Below are positions 1-12,250 of a DNA stretch of 64,000 nucleotides, piece by piece; position 1 is the first letter of the stretch, and each line of letters starts with the position of its first letter. The stretch is taken from contig JAFFSR010000363.1 of the NCBI GenBank assembly GCA_017163975.1, positions 586,001 through 650,000 of the forward strand, read 5' to 3'. This DNA comes from Anastatus disparis (lineage: Eukaryota; Arthropoda; Insecta; Hymenoptera; Eupelmidae). The position numbers were made by a program, and so were the translations under genes. The notes beneath the pieces are model-generated. The model was not told the origin of the DNA. It was given only the letters and a program-made list of their open reading frames with translations, and did no database searches.

Positions 1-54
1 GTTTCATATGAAAAAAATATTTTTTTCGTATCTCTTATTCTTGTTTAACAAAAA

Positions 55-215
55 ATTTTTTGACCCTCCGAGCGCGAAATACGTATTTTCGGCTCACTTT
101 TTCGCGGGCCCGAATATATTTCGCGCCCGCGAAAAAATGAGCCGGAATGTATTATTTCGAGCTTGGAAAAGTAAACCAAAAATACGTATTTTTCGTCTCT
201 CGGGTTAAAAAATAG
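55..215. mobile_element. Small foldback (MITE-like) element
   Basis: The two ends are inverted copies: a T-run followed by a GACCC/CCGAG stretch and an ACGTATTTT block at left, and the reverse complement (ACGTATTTTTCG, CTCGGGTTAAAAAA) at right. A stronger internal hairpin of the same element lies at about 87-146, with GGCTCA and CGCGGGC arms. It is much more GC-rich than its surroundings and has no coding capacity. A short non-autonomous DNA transposon is the simplest reading; the target duplication is not clear. Confidence 0.45.
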
Positions 216-228
216 TATATGTACCACG

Positions 229-337
229 GGCGCGACGGGGATTTATGTCCCTCGTGTGAATTTTGCACCCTCGCTTCGCTCGTGCGAAAAACTCACATTC
301 GGGCCAAAATCCCCTATTTCGCGACCTTGTTTCATAA
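229..337. repeat. GC-rich hairpin / inverted repeat
   Basis: An imperfect inverted repeat: GGCGCGACGGGGATTT at the left pairs with AAATCCCCTATTTCGCGACC at the right, and CGTGTGAATTTTGCAC pairs with GTGCGAAAAACTCACA. The loop holds CCTCGCTTCGCT. It is probably another short foldback element. No ORF of note. Confidence 0.45.
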
Positions 338-432
338 TGTATTATTTTTTAACTTTGTTTTGACTTTGTAAAATAGTGTTCAATTTTAGTACCAATCGTT
401 ACATTAATACAAAACTGAATAGATTCTAAAGC

Positions 433-820
433 TTAAGAGAAGGTCACGTATCTCTGTCCTTTTTTAATAAAAAAATTGAGTTTTTTAGAGAAACTAATAA
501 CTTTAGCAAAAAATGAAGAGAAAGCCGCATCTCATAAAAAAAAAAAGCAATATTTTCTTTGATAAGAAGGAATTAATTTTATTGCTTTGTTTTCAAGAAA
601 ACCTTGAAAAACAATCATAGAGGTTAGGATGGACAATTTGGTTTTTCAAGGTTTTCTTGAGAACGAAGCAATAAAATTAATTTTTTCTTATCAAAGAAAA
701 CATTGCTTTTTTCCATACAAAGTACGGCTTTCTCTTCATTTTTTTACTAAAGTTATTAGTTTTTGTAAAAAAATCATTTCTTTGATTAGAAAAGGACAGA
801 GATGCGCGACCCCCTCTTAA
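433..820. mobile_element. TTAA-flanked foldback MITE, family 1
   Basis: About 380 bp that fold back on themselves almost completely. It starts TTAAGAGAAGGTCACGTATC and ends with the inverted form GATGCGCGACCCCCTCTTAA; TTAA is present on both sides (433-436 and 817-820). A near-identical member lies at 59643-60030. The TTAA target points to a piggyBac- or Kolobok-type transposase acting in trans. No transposase is encoded. Confidence 0.8.
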
Positions 821-1160
821 TGTTAAAATTGCTCTTTTTCATATTATAAACAACTCAGAATTTTTTTAGATTTTTTTGGTACATATTTTTAGAGCTACTA
901 AGCTTTAAAATTGGGCTAAAATCATATTTTTAACAATTTTGACTAATTTTAGGCTTAAATTGCTAAGTTATGTAGCGTTTTAGGAATATATAACTATGAA
1001 ACAATTTTGTTCAAAATATCCTATCCTATATTATATTAAAGTGAAACCACTTTCTTCCGTTTTTCCGGTTCTCCGGTTCTCCGCATTTTTTAACTGTGTC
1101 TAATCTTTTGGTAATAAGATTAGCAATTTTTTATTGGGTCCAATATAATTAGTACTCATT

Positions 1161-2080
1161 AGTCATAAGCTCCTTTTTGGGCCATATTTTTTGGGCCTTA
1201 TATTACTTTGGTCCCTATATTTTTATTCAATGCCCATTTTTCGGGCCCTTCTTTTTTTCATCCTTATATTTTCTTGGACTATTTATTTTTTTGAGCCTTA
1301 TTTTTTTGGGCCTTATATTTTTTTGGTCTCTATATTATTTCGACCCTACTTTGTTTTGAGTCTTATTTTCATTGGGCCCTATATTTTTTTGGGTCTAATG
1401 TATTTTTAATTCTTCTATTATCTTGGTATCTATATTTTTTTGGGCCCAAATTTTTTTGATTCTGATATTTTCTTGGGCTCTATATTTTTTGGACCCAATA
1501 TTATTTTATTCTTATAATTTTTTTGGGCCCAATGTTTTTTTAATTCTTATATTTTCTAAGGCTCTATATTTTTTGAGCCCAATATTTTTTTGATACTTAA
1601 ATTTTTTTGGGCCCAATATTTTTTCGCTTCTTATATTTTCTTGGACTCCATATTTTTTTGGGCCCAATATTTTTTTGATTTTTATATTTTCTTGGGACCG
1701 ATATTTTTTTGATTCTTATATTTTTTTGGGCTCTACATTTTTTCGGGCCCAATATTTTTTTGATTCTAATATTTTATTGGGCTCAATATTTTTTTTATTC
1801 TTATATTTTCTTGGGCTCTATATTTTTCGGCCCAATACTTTTTTGACTTTTATATTTTCTGGGCCCAATATTTTTTGATTCTTATATTTTCTTGGGCTCT
1901 ATAATTTTCTTTTGGCCTAATATTTTTTTGTGCCCAATATCTTCTTGATTCTTATATTTCCTTGGGCTCTATATTTTTTGGGGCTCAATATTTTTTTGAT
2001 TCCTATATTTTCTTGGGTTCTATATTTTTTGGGCATCATATTTTTTTGGGTCTTACATTATTCTGTGTCCTATATCTCAA
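1161..2080. repeat. AT-rich degenerate array with GGGCC pulses
   Basis: A run of T-rich segments of roughly 15-25 bp, each built as TATATTTTTTT followed by GGGCC, GGGCTC or GATTCTTA. Period and unit order are irregular. All frames are open over long stretches because the composition excludes stops in some frames, so the apparent hydrophobic F/L/I/Y-rich ORFs here are compositional artefacts. The same array forms the tail of E1 (2660-4440), and a short version is present at 31166-31320 in E2. Confidence 0.8.
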
Positions 2081-2082
2081 CG

Positions 2083-2295
2083 TGGCGGATTTTCAGAGAT
2101 CATTCCAATATGCAACCAATTAAACATTAGATATTGCGAATCTAATAACGCATCTCCATATGCAGCCGATTCAACAGCGCATCCGAATATGTAGCCGATT
2201 TAACATCACGACCCCATATGCAGCCGATTTAACAGCGCATCTCTAAACGCCGCCGTTTAATCAGCGCATCCTCTCATGCAGCTAATTCAACATCA
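2083..2295 (-). repeat. About 29-bp minisatellite (GCAGCCGATTTAACAGCGC type)
   Basis: Six or seven degenerate copies of a unit containing ATATGCAGCCGATTTAACAG and CGCATC. The same unit occurs on the other strand at 31017-31165, directly downstream of the E2 helicase stop, so it belongs to the Helitron 3' region. Confidence 0.75.
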
Positions 2296-2537
2296 TATCA
2301 AACTATTAATTTTAACAGCGTTATCTAATATATATTTTAGTAAATATTTTATATTTTAGTAAATATTATATTTTTTATTATTTATTTAAGTTCAACTATT
2401 ACGCAATCTAAAACATGAATATATACAATATCTTTTGACATATTCTTTACAATATCTCTTTATAAACAATATTTTTTTTATAAATTGGTTTCTGTTCATT
2501 TTTATTTTTGTCGTTGACAATAGTCATCTAAAAATAA

Positions 2538-4440
2538 TCCTATATTATATTAAAGTGAAACCACTTTTTTTCCGGTTCTTCGGTTCTCCGCATTTGTTAA
2601 GTGTGTCTAATTTTTGGTAATAAGAATAGCAAGTTTTTATTGGGCCCTATATAATTAGTCCTCTTTAGTCATAAGGATCTTTTGAGGTCATATTTTTTCG
2701 GGTCTCATATTTTTTTGGGCCCGATATTTTTTTGGGCCTTGCATTTTCTTGGGTTTTATATTTTTTTGGGTCCAATATTTTTTTGGTCTCTATATTTTTT
2801 TGGGCTTTATATTTTTTTGGGCCTTCTATTTTCTTGCACCCGATATTTTTTTGGACCCAATATTTTCTTTTAATTTATATTTTCTTGGATTCTATAATTT
2901 TTTTGGGTCCTATATTTTATTTAGCTCTATATTTTTTTGGGCCTCATATTTTTTTGGGCCCAATATTTTTCTTGGCCCAATATTTTTCTTAATCTATATT
3001 TATTGGGCCTTATATTTTTTTGGGCCCCATATTTTTTTTTACTTCATATTTTCTTGGACTCTATATTTTCTGGGCCCAATATTCTGCCGAAATTAATATT
3101 TCATTGGGTTTTATAATTTTTTTGGGTACTATATTTTATTTAGCTCTATTATTCTGGGCCTTATATTTTTGAGGCTCTATATTTTTTAAGGTCCCATATT
3201 CTTTTGTTCTCTATATTTTTTTGGGCTTTATATTTTTTTGGGCTCCATATTTTTTAGGCCCAATATTCTTTCGAAATTAATATTTTCTGGGGTTTTATAA
3301 TTTTTTTGGGTACTATAATTTATTTAGATCTATTTTTCAGGCCCTACATTTTTTCAAACCCTATTTTCTTCAGGCCTTACATTTTCTTGGGCTCTATATT
3401 TTTTTTGGGCCCAATATTTTTTTGGTCTCTATATATTTTGGGCTTTGTATTTTTTAGGTCTTATATTTTCTGGGTCCTGTATTTTTTTTTAATTTCTATT
3501 TTCTTGGGCTCTATATTTTTTAGGCCCAATATCTTTTTGATTCCTATATATTATTGGGCTCTATATTTTTTTAGGACTAATATTTTTTCAAAATTGATAT
3601 TTTCTTGGGTTTTATTATTTTTTTGGGTACTATATTTTACTTAGCTCTATTTTTCTGGGCTTCATATTTTTTTGAGCCTTGCATTTTCTTGGGTTTTATA
3701 TTTCTTTCGGCCCAATATATTTTGATTCTTATGTATTCTTGGGCTCTATATTTTTTTGGGACTAATATTCAATCAATTCTTATATATTCCTGTGCTCTAT
3801 ATTTTTGGGTCCAATATTTTTTTGAAATTTATGTTTTCTTGGGTTCTATGATTTTTTTGGGTCTTATATTTAATTTATCTCTATATTTTTCTGGGCCTTA
3901 TATTTTTTAGGCTCTACATTTTTTTGAGTCTTATTTTCTTTGGGCCTCATTTTTTTCGGCCTTTTATTTCTTGGCTTCCATATCTTTTTTGGTCCTATAT
4001 TTCTCTAAGCCTTATATTTTTTTAGACCTACTTTTTTCGAGTCCTATTTTGTATGGGCCTCTAATTTTTTTGGGACATTTATTTTTCTGGGCCTCATTGT
4101 TTTTTAACTTTTTTTTGGGTTCATATTTTTTTTAACCTTATATTTTTTTGGGTGCAATATTTTTTTAATTATATTTCCTTGGTCTCTATATTTTTTGGGC
4201 CCAATATTTGTCTGATTCTTTAATTTTATTAATCCCAATATTTTTTTTATTCTTATTTTACTTGAGCTCTATATTTTTTTGATTCTTATATTTTCTTAAG
4301 CTCTATATTTTTTCGGGCCCAATATTTCTTTGAATCTTATATTTCTTTGATTCTTATGTATTCTTGACGCTATACTTTTTTAAGCCCAATATTTTTTTGA
4401 TTCTCATACTTTGGCTCTATATTTTGGGCTCTAAATTCTG
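2538..4440 (-). mobile_element. Helitron copy E1: 3' terminus and AT-rich array
   Basis: It begins TCCTATATTATATTAAAG (2538), has the same GGTTCTCCGCAT block as 1024-1160, and then 1.8 kb of the GGGCC/TATATTTTTTT array, up to the point where E1 helicase coding sequence stops abruptly at 4440. The minisatellite and the helicase C-terminus are missing between array and helicase, so an internal deletion joined the two. Long frames through it are not genes. Confidence 0.65.
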
Positions 4441-5880
4441 CCATAATAAACTAAATTTAACTGAATTTTCAATAATATTCATTACGGCTTCCATGTCGTA
4501 TAATTGGTAATGTTTGCCTAAAATCTCCTGATACAATTACAGTTTTACCACCGAAGGGTTAGTTTACATCGCATAAATCTTGAAAAAAACGATCAACTGC
4601 TTCAAAAGCAAATTTTGAAGTCATGGATATTTCATCCCAAATAATTATTTGTGTTTTCTTTAATTGTTTGCCTTCTGCAGAATTAGGCTTAACATTACAA
4701 GTTGTACAATCTGTTATATTTCAGAGGACGTTATATCTCTCTTTCCTTTTCTAATAAAAAATGTAGGTTTTTGGAAAAATTACTAGTTATTACTAGAAAT
4801 CAATAGTTGTCTGCAACTTGTACAAAAAAGAACAATATTATTTCTAATGAGAACAAATTAATTCTCTAGCCTCACTTATGATTTTGTAAGTATGTCAAAC
4901 TTTTTTTGAAAACAAAGCATCAAAATTAATTTCATTATTAATAAATTAATTTAATTCAGCGGCCTCTTAACGGTAGTTTAAATGTTGTATGCACGATTTT
5001 CCCATCAACTAATGAATTCGCTGATATAGCTGTCCAAGCTGCACATAAATAATGCATAGTATAATATTTAAAATAAGCTATTAAAACGTTAAGTAAATAA
5101 CTTTTTCCACTTCCACCTGGTCCATCTATAAAAATATATTTTTCTTTACTTTGGTTGTTGAAACTCTTCATAGCAGAGTAAAATATTTGTCTTTGTTTAT
5201 CATTTAAAGACTTTATTTTCATTTCTCATTCATTAAAAATATTATTATTATGATTTAAAATTGTTCAATTATTATCTTCTTCCATGGATGTGCTTATGTT
5301 AAGTAAATTAAAATCGTTTAAGGAAAACTCATTGACTTGTAAATTATTTTTAATAACATTCAATGCAAGATTTTTACCTAAATTTTTTTCGTATTTAGGA
5401 TGGTATAACTCATCTTTATATTTTTTATATAAATCTCGTGCATTTAGAGAATTATAAAAAATGCAAATAAAAACAAATAATTCATAAAGAATATAAAGGA
5501 ATTCTGTTGAAGATGCTTCTTCCAAACATCTATCTCATTCTTCATCTTCATCAATTAATTGTTTTGCCTTAGCTGGCTCATAAAACGAATTGTACATCAC
5601 ATCATCAACAGTACGGAAAGCTTCAAAAGACGTGGCTCCCTTAACATGTAACAGTAATAACCTAATGAAATAACGTTGTTTATCTTTTGGACTTACTAAG
5701 TTTATTCTACTAAGTATTGGTTTTCTTTTTTTTCTTTTATTCCACTTTTTCAGTATTTTATCAAATGTATTAAAATTTCGTATTTCTGAATACAAGTAAT
5801 TTTGTGCTTTAAAATCTTCTCCATTCAATTCGAAATATGCTGTTAATATTGTTCCCACATTTCTTTGTATGACCATTTCT
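4441..5880 (-). pseudogene. Helitron PIF1-like helicase domain, copy E1 (broken, C-terminally deleted)
   Basis: Minus-strand reading frames match the SF1B PIF1-like helicase of Helitrons, which unwinds DNA during rolling-circle transposition. Visible motifs are LNDKQRQIF, Walker A DGPGGSGKS (about 5103-5130), AWTAISAN, Walker B as IIWDEISMTSKF (about 4620-4655), and GGKTVIVSGDFRQ (about 4510-4555). Upstream, frames carry the linker between Rep and helicase (KGATSFEAFRTVDDVMYNSF). A MITE splits the domain at 4724-4966, stops and frameshifts separate the pieces, and the domain ends at 4441 before the C-terminal motifs. The Walker B acidic pair is intact here, unlike in E2. Confidence 0.85.
4720..4970. 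mobile_element. TTAA foldback MITE inside E1 helicase
   Basis: About 243 bp (4724-4966) with inverted ends GAGG(C/A)CG. It interrupts the helicase frame just after the HTTFKLPL motif. One flank is TTAA (4967-4970); the other is TTCA on this strand, i.e. a TTAA copy with one change. The same insertion with the same altered flank occurs in E2 (26270-26520), so it was inherited by copying. Confidence 0.8.
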
Positions 5881-7480
5881 TCTTTTCCTTCTTTATAAAA
5901 TACGTTTTGTTGATTTTTCTCATGAACGCTTAGACGTTTTATAGTATGTGAAATAACATGTAAAGGATATTCTCATAATCTGGGCATTTCTTGAGGTAAA
6001 CATAAATATCGTGTATTAATGTATTGTTGGGTTACGTCATATTCATATTCAACATTTTCACGATTGTCATTTTGAAAAGTGTCTTTATTTTCTGATTAGA
6101 AATCCACACTCACTGAATGTATTTTAATGTATGCACAATCATGACCTTTATAATAGTATTTAAATAAATATTTAATGCATTGTACAGTGGAACAAACTTC
6201 TACGTTTATGTGTGCATTAGATTTCAACATTAAGTAAGGATTGTAAAGAGCAACAAATCCACTATCTGCAATTCTTTCTGTAAATTTATTTTTGAAAATA
6301 ATTTTGACGCCATCATTTTTACGATTGTATAGGGGATATCCATTGTATTTGAATGTTGTTGTATTACTAAATTTTCTTAGAAAATTTTCAGTACATTGTT
6401 TCGTATTTTTATCCATACACAGACAATCTATATTTTGCATACCACAGGGACCACGTATCATAAATTGTTTAACAATACTATATAATTTTGGATAAATATC
6501 TCTACTTGCGATTTCTGAACTTATTATTTTATCAACTTTTTCGGGAATATCAAATTTATCATTTATACCCGAGAGTAAGTTGTTACTAACATATGCATAT
6601 CCGGTAATCCTCGTTTTTAAAATTTAATTACATAACTATATGCAATACATTTTCCTAATATTCCCTTTTTTATTACTGAATTTTTTAATTCTTCTACTTT
6701 TTGATAAAATACTTTTGTTATAATATCTGGTCTATTTATTGCATTTTCATAAAGTTCCAAGTTTTCAGTTATTTCTTTCCAATGTGGGTTACAGGTCATG
6801 GTTACAAGAAGGTCAGGTTTACCACGATAATTTACAAGTATCATTGAGTCAATGAAATTTTGTTTTAAAAATTGTTGACTTCCTGTAAAGTTTAACGGTA
6901 ATATCACCATTTTTCCAATTTTAGAAAAATCAAATTTTATTTTGTTATACAAATAGTCCATAACACCTTTGTAACACTCACTTTTAAATACGCTTTGGTT
7001 GTTTCGTATGAAATATAATCTGGAGGTTTCAACCTTTTCAAACGCATCGACAATAAACTGTTGAGATCATTTTCCCAAATTAAGGAATAGATTTAATTCA
7101 TTTCTAACAGTAAATCTATAATTATGAAATTTCAAATTTGAAATATTAGATTTTCCAAATTTACTTTTTATATTTAACATCCATCCAAAACCACCATTAG
7201 GATGAATAAGCGGATATGTCATAGGATCAATATGTTTGCTAATTGTCGGTATACTAATTGGTTCATGATACTTAGAGTAAATGACAATATCACGTTCGAT
7301 AGGAGAGAGATCGTCTTCTCTAACACATACTATTGCTACTTCATTACAGGTAGGTAGATTATATCTTGTTTTATTCAAATTATTATTGCGGACAACAGAC
7401 ATAGTAACAGTTCTTGGAGGACAATAGATTTTTGCACATCATTGTAGTTCTTCTTCTTCTACTTCATGCATCATTTTATA
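5881..7480 (-). pseudogene. Helitron Rep (HUH endonuclease) domain, copy E1 (broken)
   Basis: Pieces in several minus-strand frames match the Helitron_like_N/Rep domain, which nicks and joins single-stranded DNA. Recognisable blocks in order: TYPLIHPNGGFGW (about 7160-7225), LPLNFTGSQQFLKQNF with VTMTCNPHWKEI (about 6770-6900), KRGLPDMHML (about 6590-6620), IRGPCGMQN with a Cys-rich stretch (about 6400-6460), and IKYLFKYYYKGHD (about 6125-6165), which carries the Tyr motif. The HUH motif is damaged: its first His is Asp in this copy. Frameshifts and stops make it non-functional. Confidence 0.85.
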
Positions 7481-8048
7481 GGCTTAAGTATTAAAGTTAA
7501 TGTCTCTTATCAAGATATCTAAATGTTTTAATAATGTAGAATTCATATTAAACTTATTCCGTTTAAATGTTGCCATTTTATTATCTAAAATGTATAATTA
7601 TCTATATTTACGTGCTTCATCTTTATTAGGATGTAACGCATAAACATTATGGTAAATTTGTCCACATATTCTAATAACTTGGGGTCCTTTACCTAGCAAT
7701 GTATCAAAATTGGCACCAAAATTGGCGAATGCTGAAGCATCAATGTACAACCTAACATTTTATCGAAAATCAATAAATTCATTCATTAATTCAGTTGCTA
7801 AAAACTTTAATTGTTTTAAGTAAGGAATATTTTCTAACAATTCTACTTCACCTTCATGACAACAATTGGAGAAATCGTTACTTCTAGTGAATTCGAAAGC
7901 AAAATGTTTCGCATCACAATAAACACATATATTTGTCATGGAACCAATGTTATTTTCAGATATGAGATTTTCATCGAAATATATATTTGCTATACAATCA
8001 ATCAGTTTCGAATTGATTTTTTCAGCTATTATTTTTTTATTTAATTTC
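7481..8048 (-). pseudogene. Helitron Rep N-terminal zinc-finger region, copy E1 (broken)
   Basis: Translated in the minus strand with internal stops, this matches the E4 ORF at 46350-46817: a C-x2-C...C-x-H zinc-finger-like start, then LGKGPQVIRICGQIYHN and ALHPNKDEARKY. These blocks are typical of the region just upstream of Rep in animal Helitrons. Homology to E4 ends at about 8048, where unrelated sequence begins, so the 5' half of E1 (linker, repeats, Ulp1) is missing. Confidence 0.75.
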
Positions 8049-8880
8049 TTTAACTAGCAATAAATATCTCGCTCCTAACGTCGTTTGGTTGAATTTTCAT
8101 ATATGATATTATTATGTATAAATTAGCCAATTTTAAAATAAAAAAGAATTGCCGCAACCTATGAATTTTGATATTGTAGTTTTGTACTGAATTAAATTTT
8201 TATATGTTTATAAAAAAGAATAATGAAAGTTACAATACGCATAAAAATTGTTTAAATACAAATTATATCATGATGAATTAAGAATTTGTTCTACTAAATT
8301 GCATTAGAATCAACAAAAAAATATAATAGGAATTCATTCTTTTTAATCACATGTTTCAATAACGAATCATGAAATAATCGAAAACAGTATTTGACGTTTA
8401 CTAGGACTAACAACTGCACGGAGAAAGGAAAGTATTGTTAAAATAGGTTCTAAATCAAGTAGATCTAATTTATGTACTAAGGTACTTAAAAGAAGAGTTG
8501 CGATATAATTTCAATTAGTACTATAGCTTGAATTTTAGGGTCCAATGTTGATACTATTATATTATGAAGTAAGAGCATAAATTTGCGATGCTTATTGTCT
8601 TTTTATTGGTACTGAGACTGATATTTCACCTACTCGATTCAAGGGCAATATTTCGCAGGAAATGTAATTATTTATCTCTTTTCGGGCGGCTTTTCCTGTT
8701 ACTAAAATTAAAAATTAATAAATATAGAATTATTTACATAATATATAACACTTCAAAATTACTAATAATTAATATTTTGATTCGTGATATTTAAGGAATA
8801 AAACGATACATGTTTATCTTCCATATTACAATTTAAAATAGTTACTTTTGAGTTTTAAATTAATTATTAGTAATTTAAAA
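8049..8880. other. AT-rich spacer without recognisable gene
   Basis: No coding region stands out. The first 80 bases (8068-8130) hold CGCTCCTAACGTCG and GGTTGAATTTTC followed by ATTATTATGTATAAAT, which recur at 8990-9045 and, inverted, at about 57070-57125. That suggests a stray second copy of one end of repeat R. The remainder is unique in this window. Confidence 0.5.
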
Positions 8881-9401
8881 TTGATATATATATATTATAT
8901 GATTTACATTATATTTATCAACTGTTGAAAATTGTTACACAATTTAATGAGTTTGACGTTAATAGGTAGTAATTATATTGAAGTTTTTCGCTCCTAACGT
9001 CGCTCGGTTGAATTTTCTTTTATTATATTATTATGTATAAATGACTAATTTTAAGTAAATAAGACTTAATTAATTCAAATTAATTTTAAGTATTAAATAA
9101 AATTGAAAATAATTCGATGAAACATAATATAAAAATATATGTACACATGTGCTTAACGTAAAAAAGCGTATAATTTATTCCCTCAAGTGACTATTTTTCA
9201 CTCTACTTCCATAAGAAAAACAAAGATAGTACGATATTTGATATAAATAAACTGAGAACTGGGAACTGAGTAACAACTATAATTTCCAGACCTTAATATA
9301 TGACCATAAATTTGATTTATGAAATCAATTTTTACGTGAAACATGCATAAAAAAATTTTGTGTTGATTTCTAATAAAAATATCTTCACAAATGTATTTTT
9401 A

Positions 9402-10500
9402 GGCACGACCACTATACGGAAGTGCTTTATATTTATGACATCGCGAAAAATGTAACCCTTTAAAGTATGTTATTTTATGATGAAAAACTTATTTTTATAG
9501 CAAAATAAGACTATTACGAGGCTTCCTTAAAATGTATGTATGGATGTATGTGTGTGAGATATAAAGTTTATGAATTTTCTCGACGAATTTTCATCCGATT
9601 TAAATTATTCAAACGGGAAATTATTTTGAATAATAACATAAGTAATCGTTTCTATTTTAAAAAATCGTTGAAAGCGTCTTTAAATAAGCGCCTATTAAAT
9701 GGTCAAAAAAAATGGATTTTTGGTAATAACTTGAAAAATACGATTTTTTTATAAAAAGTATATGAAATAAAAGTTATAGAATATAGAAAAATTAATGATT
9801 TTTATGATATAAATTTTTCTCTAAAGTTAATATTTTTCAAATTGTTCATGAAAAATGTTAAAATTGAAGGCTTTTTAATGATAATTTGATAAATATTATT
9901 TAAAAATAAATATATAAAATACTAAAAAGATGTATCATTTTTTTCTATAAATTTTATTCAATATAATTTCTTTCAAAATTCGTTTTTTTTAAGTTATCAC
10001 TAAAAAATCATTTTTTCAACCTCTAAAGGTATAACTGTTTTACAACCGCTCGAACCATTTTTTTTTAAACTGCCAATATTTATTTGTATTATTGTTTTGA
10101 ATCATCATTCGTTGGAATGATTCAGATCAAATGAAAACTTTATACAAAACTTTACTTTTAAGCTACTAAACTGTGAAATAATTCTTTTTACTTGTAACTT
10201 TTGATAGATTATCCTATTCAAAACTTTAAAAAGTATACATAAAAATATGTCTTTTTCACATAACATAAATTTCTTCGAAATCAATTAACTTAATTTACAA
10301 GAAAAATTTAAATAATTATAAATTTGTTTTTTTAAATAAATACAATAAATTCAAACCTCCTGTTGAAAGTTGCGGTAAAAAATACAATGAAAAAAGAAAT
10401 AAGATTAACTTTTAATGCTTTTGCGTTTGTAAATGTTTTGTTTCAATATTGTTCGAATATCAAATAGCGAGTGCGAAGCGCGAGCGTTTTCGGTCGTGCC
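9402..10500. mobile_element. 1.1-kb non-autonomous element with GGCACGACC ends
   Basis: This block is absent from repeat copies B and C, which are continuous across the site. It starts GGCACGACCACTATACGG and ends CGTTTTCGGTCGTGCC, giving short inverted ends of about 9 bp. The interior is A/T-rich with no coding sequence; the 72-aa frame at 9536 has no recognisable features. It is an insertion, but the superfamily is unknown. Confidence 0.5.
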
Positions 10501-10645
10501 TTATATGCAAGAAGCGAAGCTTTTTGCATGCCTTGCATAGAGAAGCGATGCAAGGCCTGAGGTCATTTCTGAGCTGAGCAAAGCGAAGCTCTAAAAGGAC
10601 CGAAGTACGAGCCACAGCGGCCCAAAGGGCCACTGTGGCGAGCTT
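10501..10645. repeat. GC-rich hairpin cluster
   Basis: It contains paired stretches TGCATGCCTTGCAT/ATGCAAGGC and AGCGGCCC/GGGCCACTG, and repeated AAGCGAAGC(T/G). It is inserted with, or next to, the preceding element and is absent from R copies B and C. No ORF. Confidence 0.4.
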
Positions 10646-10942
10646 ATATATATATGAAATACGAAATTTAAATTTAAAAAACCATAAGATTAAAATACAC
10701 ATTTTTGGTTAATTTTAAATTTAAATATTTCAGAATAATAAAATAACTATTTGCAATTACTTAACATTCCTTTTTATATCTAATATAAAATATTATTGAG
10801 ATACAAATATTAAAAAGTGTATGGATCACAAGTAAGGTTTGCATATCATAAATATTATAATTTTTTGAAAATTCTTGATATTAATAGATTATTAATTTGA
10901 AAAATTAAATATTTTTTCATTGATGAAAAGTAACTTTTCAAA

Positions 10943-11642
10943 TGAAAGATATTTTTATATTCTAAATCAATTGAAATCTTTTAATTTATACAATAGATAA
11001 TTCAAGCCAGAGAAACAAATTAGTTAGACTATATAGCGTACATTTATTAGTATGTTGAAATAATGAGGTAAAGCAATCTAAAAATATAGTAGGCAAGTTC
11101 AAATTTTATTCAATTGACAACTTAAATTTTACAACGCACACATTACACGCAGAACAATTCCAATCGCACGCAGAATTTCAGCCCAATTAACTTTACTATA
11201 ATGCGCGTGCTTACTAATTTTTTCCTATACATAAATCGAATTATATAAACTAAACTCTACCTGCAATGCAATGCGTTGGCCCGGCGCCAGCTCGTCATCC
11301 CCCAAGGCTCGAAGGCGCGATTCAGCATCCAGGCACCGACACACAGAGGCACCAGCACTAACTTCAATAAATTTTTACAATCGATGTATTTTTCTTTCCT
11401 GAAGAATGTGAATGGTAACGCACGCAGCTGAATGTCCTCGTTGGGCCGGGTCCAGGAGCGTCCTCACGTCGCAGAGCCGCAGGAGAGAAGAGAGCGAGCA
11501 AGGCCACGCGCGAGCTACTTATACCGCGTTCCACGAATTACAGCGCCTCACTTAAGCTAATATCTTAATTGCTCCCAAGATAAATTAATTCGGGCGCGCG
11601 ATTCAAACATTTTCTTACGTGCACAAGCACGTGCTCGTTACA
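10943..11642 (-). repeat. gypsy 3' LTR (in element sense)
   Basis: 700 bp, beginning TGTAACGAGC and ending ...TCTTTCA on the minus strand, with TG...CA termini. Its interior carries a GC-rich block (about 11280-11550). It matches 18471-19170 essentially base for base. Confidence 0.93.
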
Positions 11643-11662
11643 ATTTCCCCTCTTTTCGAAAG
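11643..11662 (-). other. Polypurine tract of gypsy element
   Basis: Directly next to the 3' LTR, the minus strand reads GAAAAGAGGGGAAAT, a purine run where plus-strand DNA synthesis would be primed. Confidence 0.8.
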
Positions 11663-12250
11663 GGTAAATACAATTTGAACTTTCGAAACGCATATACTAC
11701 AAATCACAATTATTATTTTTTTTTTTTCGCATTACATCTTTAATCGCCACTTACTTCCATTTTTTTTTTTTTTTTCTTTTAGGCTAAGACGTTCTTAAAG
11801 CTATCAAACACCCATTCTTTCTTACAAAATCTCGTGCCCGCTGGCACCCTATATACATATATACATAACAGATAAAACACCATTCATACAAACATAAAAC
11901 CTCCCCTGCATCGATGTATCCGCGCCTCAAGTGACAATTAGATTACATGACCGCCCAACCGAAATACGATCCATTGCTGAATACGCTGAAAGAACAGATC
12001 ATTTCACCTACGCAAATCATGCTTACAATTGGCCACTGAGATCGGCTGTGCAAGTAACGAAGACATTTCATGAATCGCCTCTTCTCTGAACCTTATCCTA
12101 TAATATGTACATTTTCTACCTTCTATTATATCTACAGATATATATACAAAAATAGACCATTAGTCGCATCGTCATCAGTACATTCCTTTTATTATTTTTT
12201 TTTTTATAGAAATTTATACAAATGAAATTATGATTTATACCACTTTAACG
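11663..12250 (-). other. Non-coding region between integrase and PPT
   Basis: About 590 bp of gypsy internal sequence with T-runs and no ORF. There is no sign of an envelope gene, so this copy belongs to the env-less group or has lost env. Confidence 0.6.

Larger units (their letters stand above)
1024..2537 (-). mobile_element. Helitron 3' tail, separate truncated copy
   Basis: Reading the minus strand, this copy contains the last bases next to the helicase stop (about 2291-2537, matching 30800-31016 of copy E2), then the minisatellite, the AT-rich array, and a conserved terminal block (1024-1160) with GTGAAACCAC and GGTTCTCCG motifs. It abuts a second tail that begins at 2538 with the same TCCTATATTATATTAAAG terminus, so two tails lie head to tail. 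Non-coding; no helicase sequence beyond the extreme C-terminal region. Confidence 0.65.
8881..10942 (-). repeat. Repeat R, copy A, distal part
   Basis: Non-coding AT-rich sequence that matches copy B (40340-40982) and copy C (56325-57228) in inverted orientation, for example the stretches with CTTCACAAATGT, GGAACTGAG and CACATGTG. It is interrupted by the insertion at 9402-10645 and ends at the gypsy target site CAAA (10939-10942). It continues at 19171. Confidence 0.7.

Noticed and set aside
1177..3910. Many overlapping F/L/I/Y-rich frames of 60-115 codons
   Set aside because: They are open only because the T-rich GGGCC array lacks stops in some frames; several frames are open at once and the residues just repeat the DNA unit.
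10460..10702. 80-aa Arg/Ala/Leu-rich frame
   Set aside because: Lies in a GC-rich hairpin cluster at an insertion edge; its composition reflects AAGCGAAGC repeats.
11663..12250. Possible env gene of an errantivirus
   Set aside because: No ORF between integrase and the PPT, so there is no evidence for an envelope.
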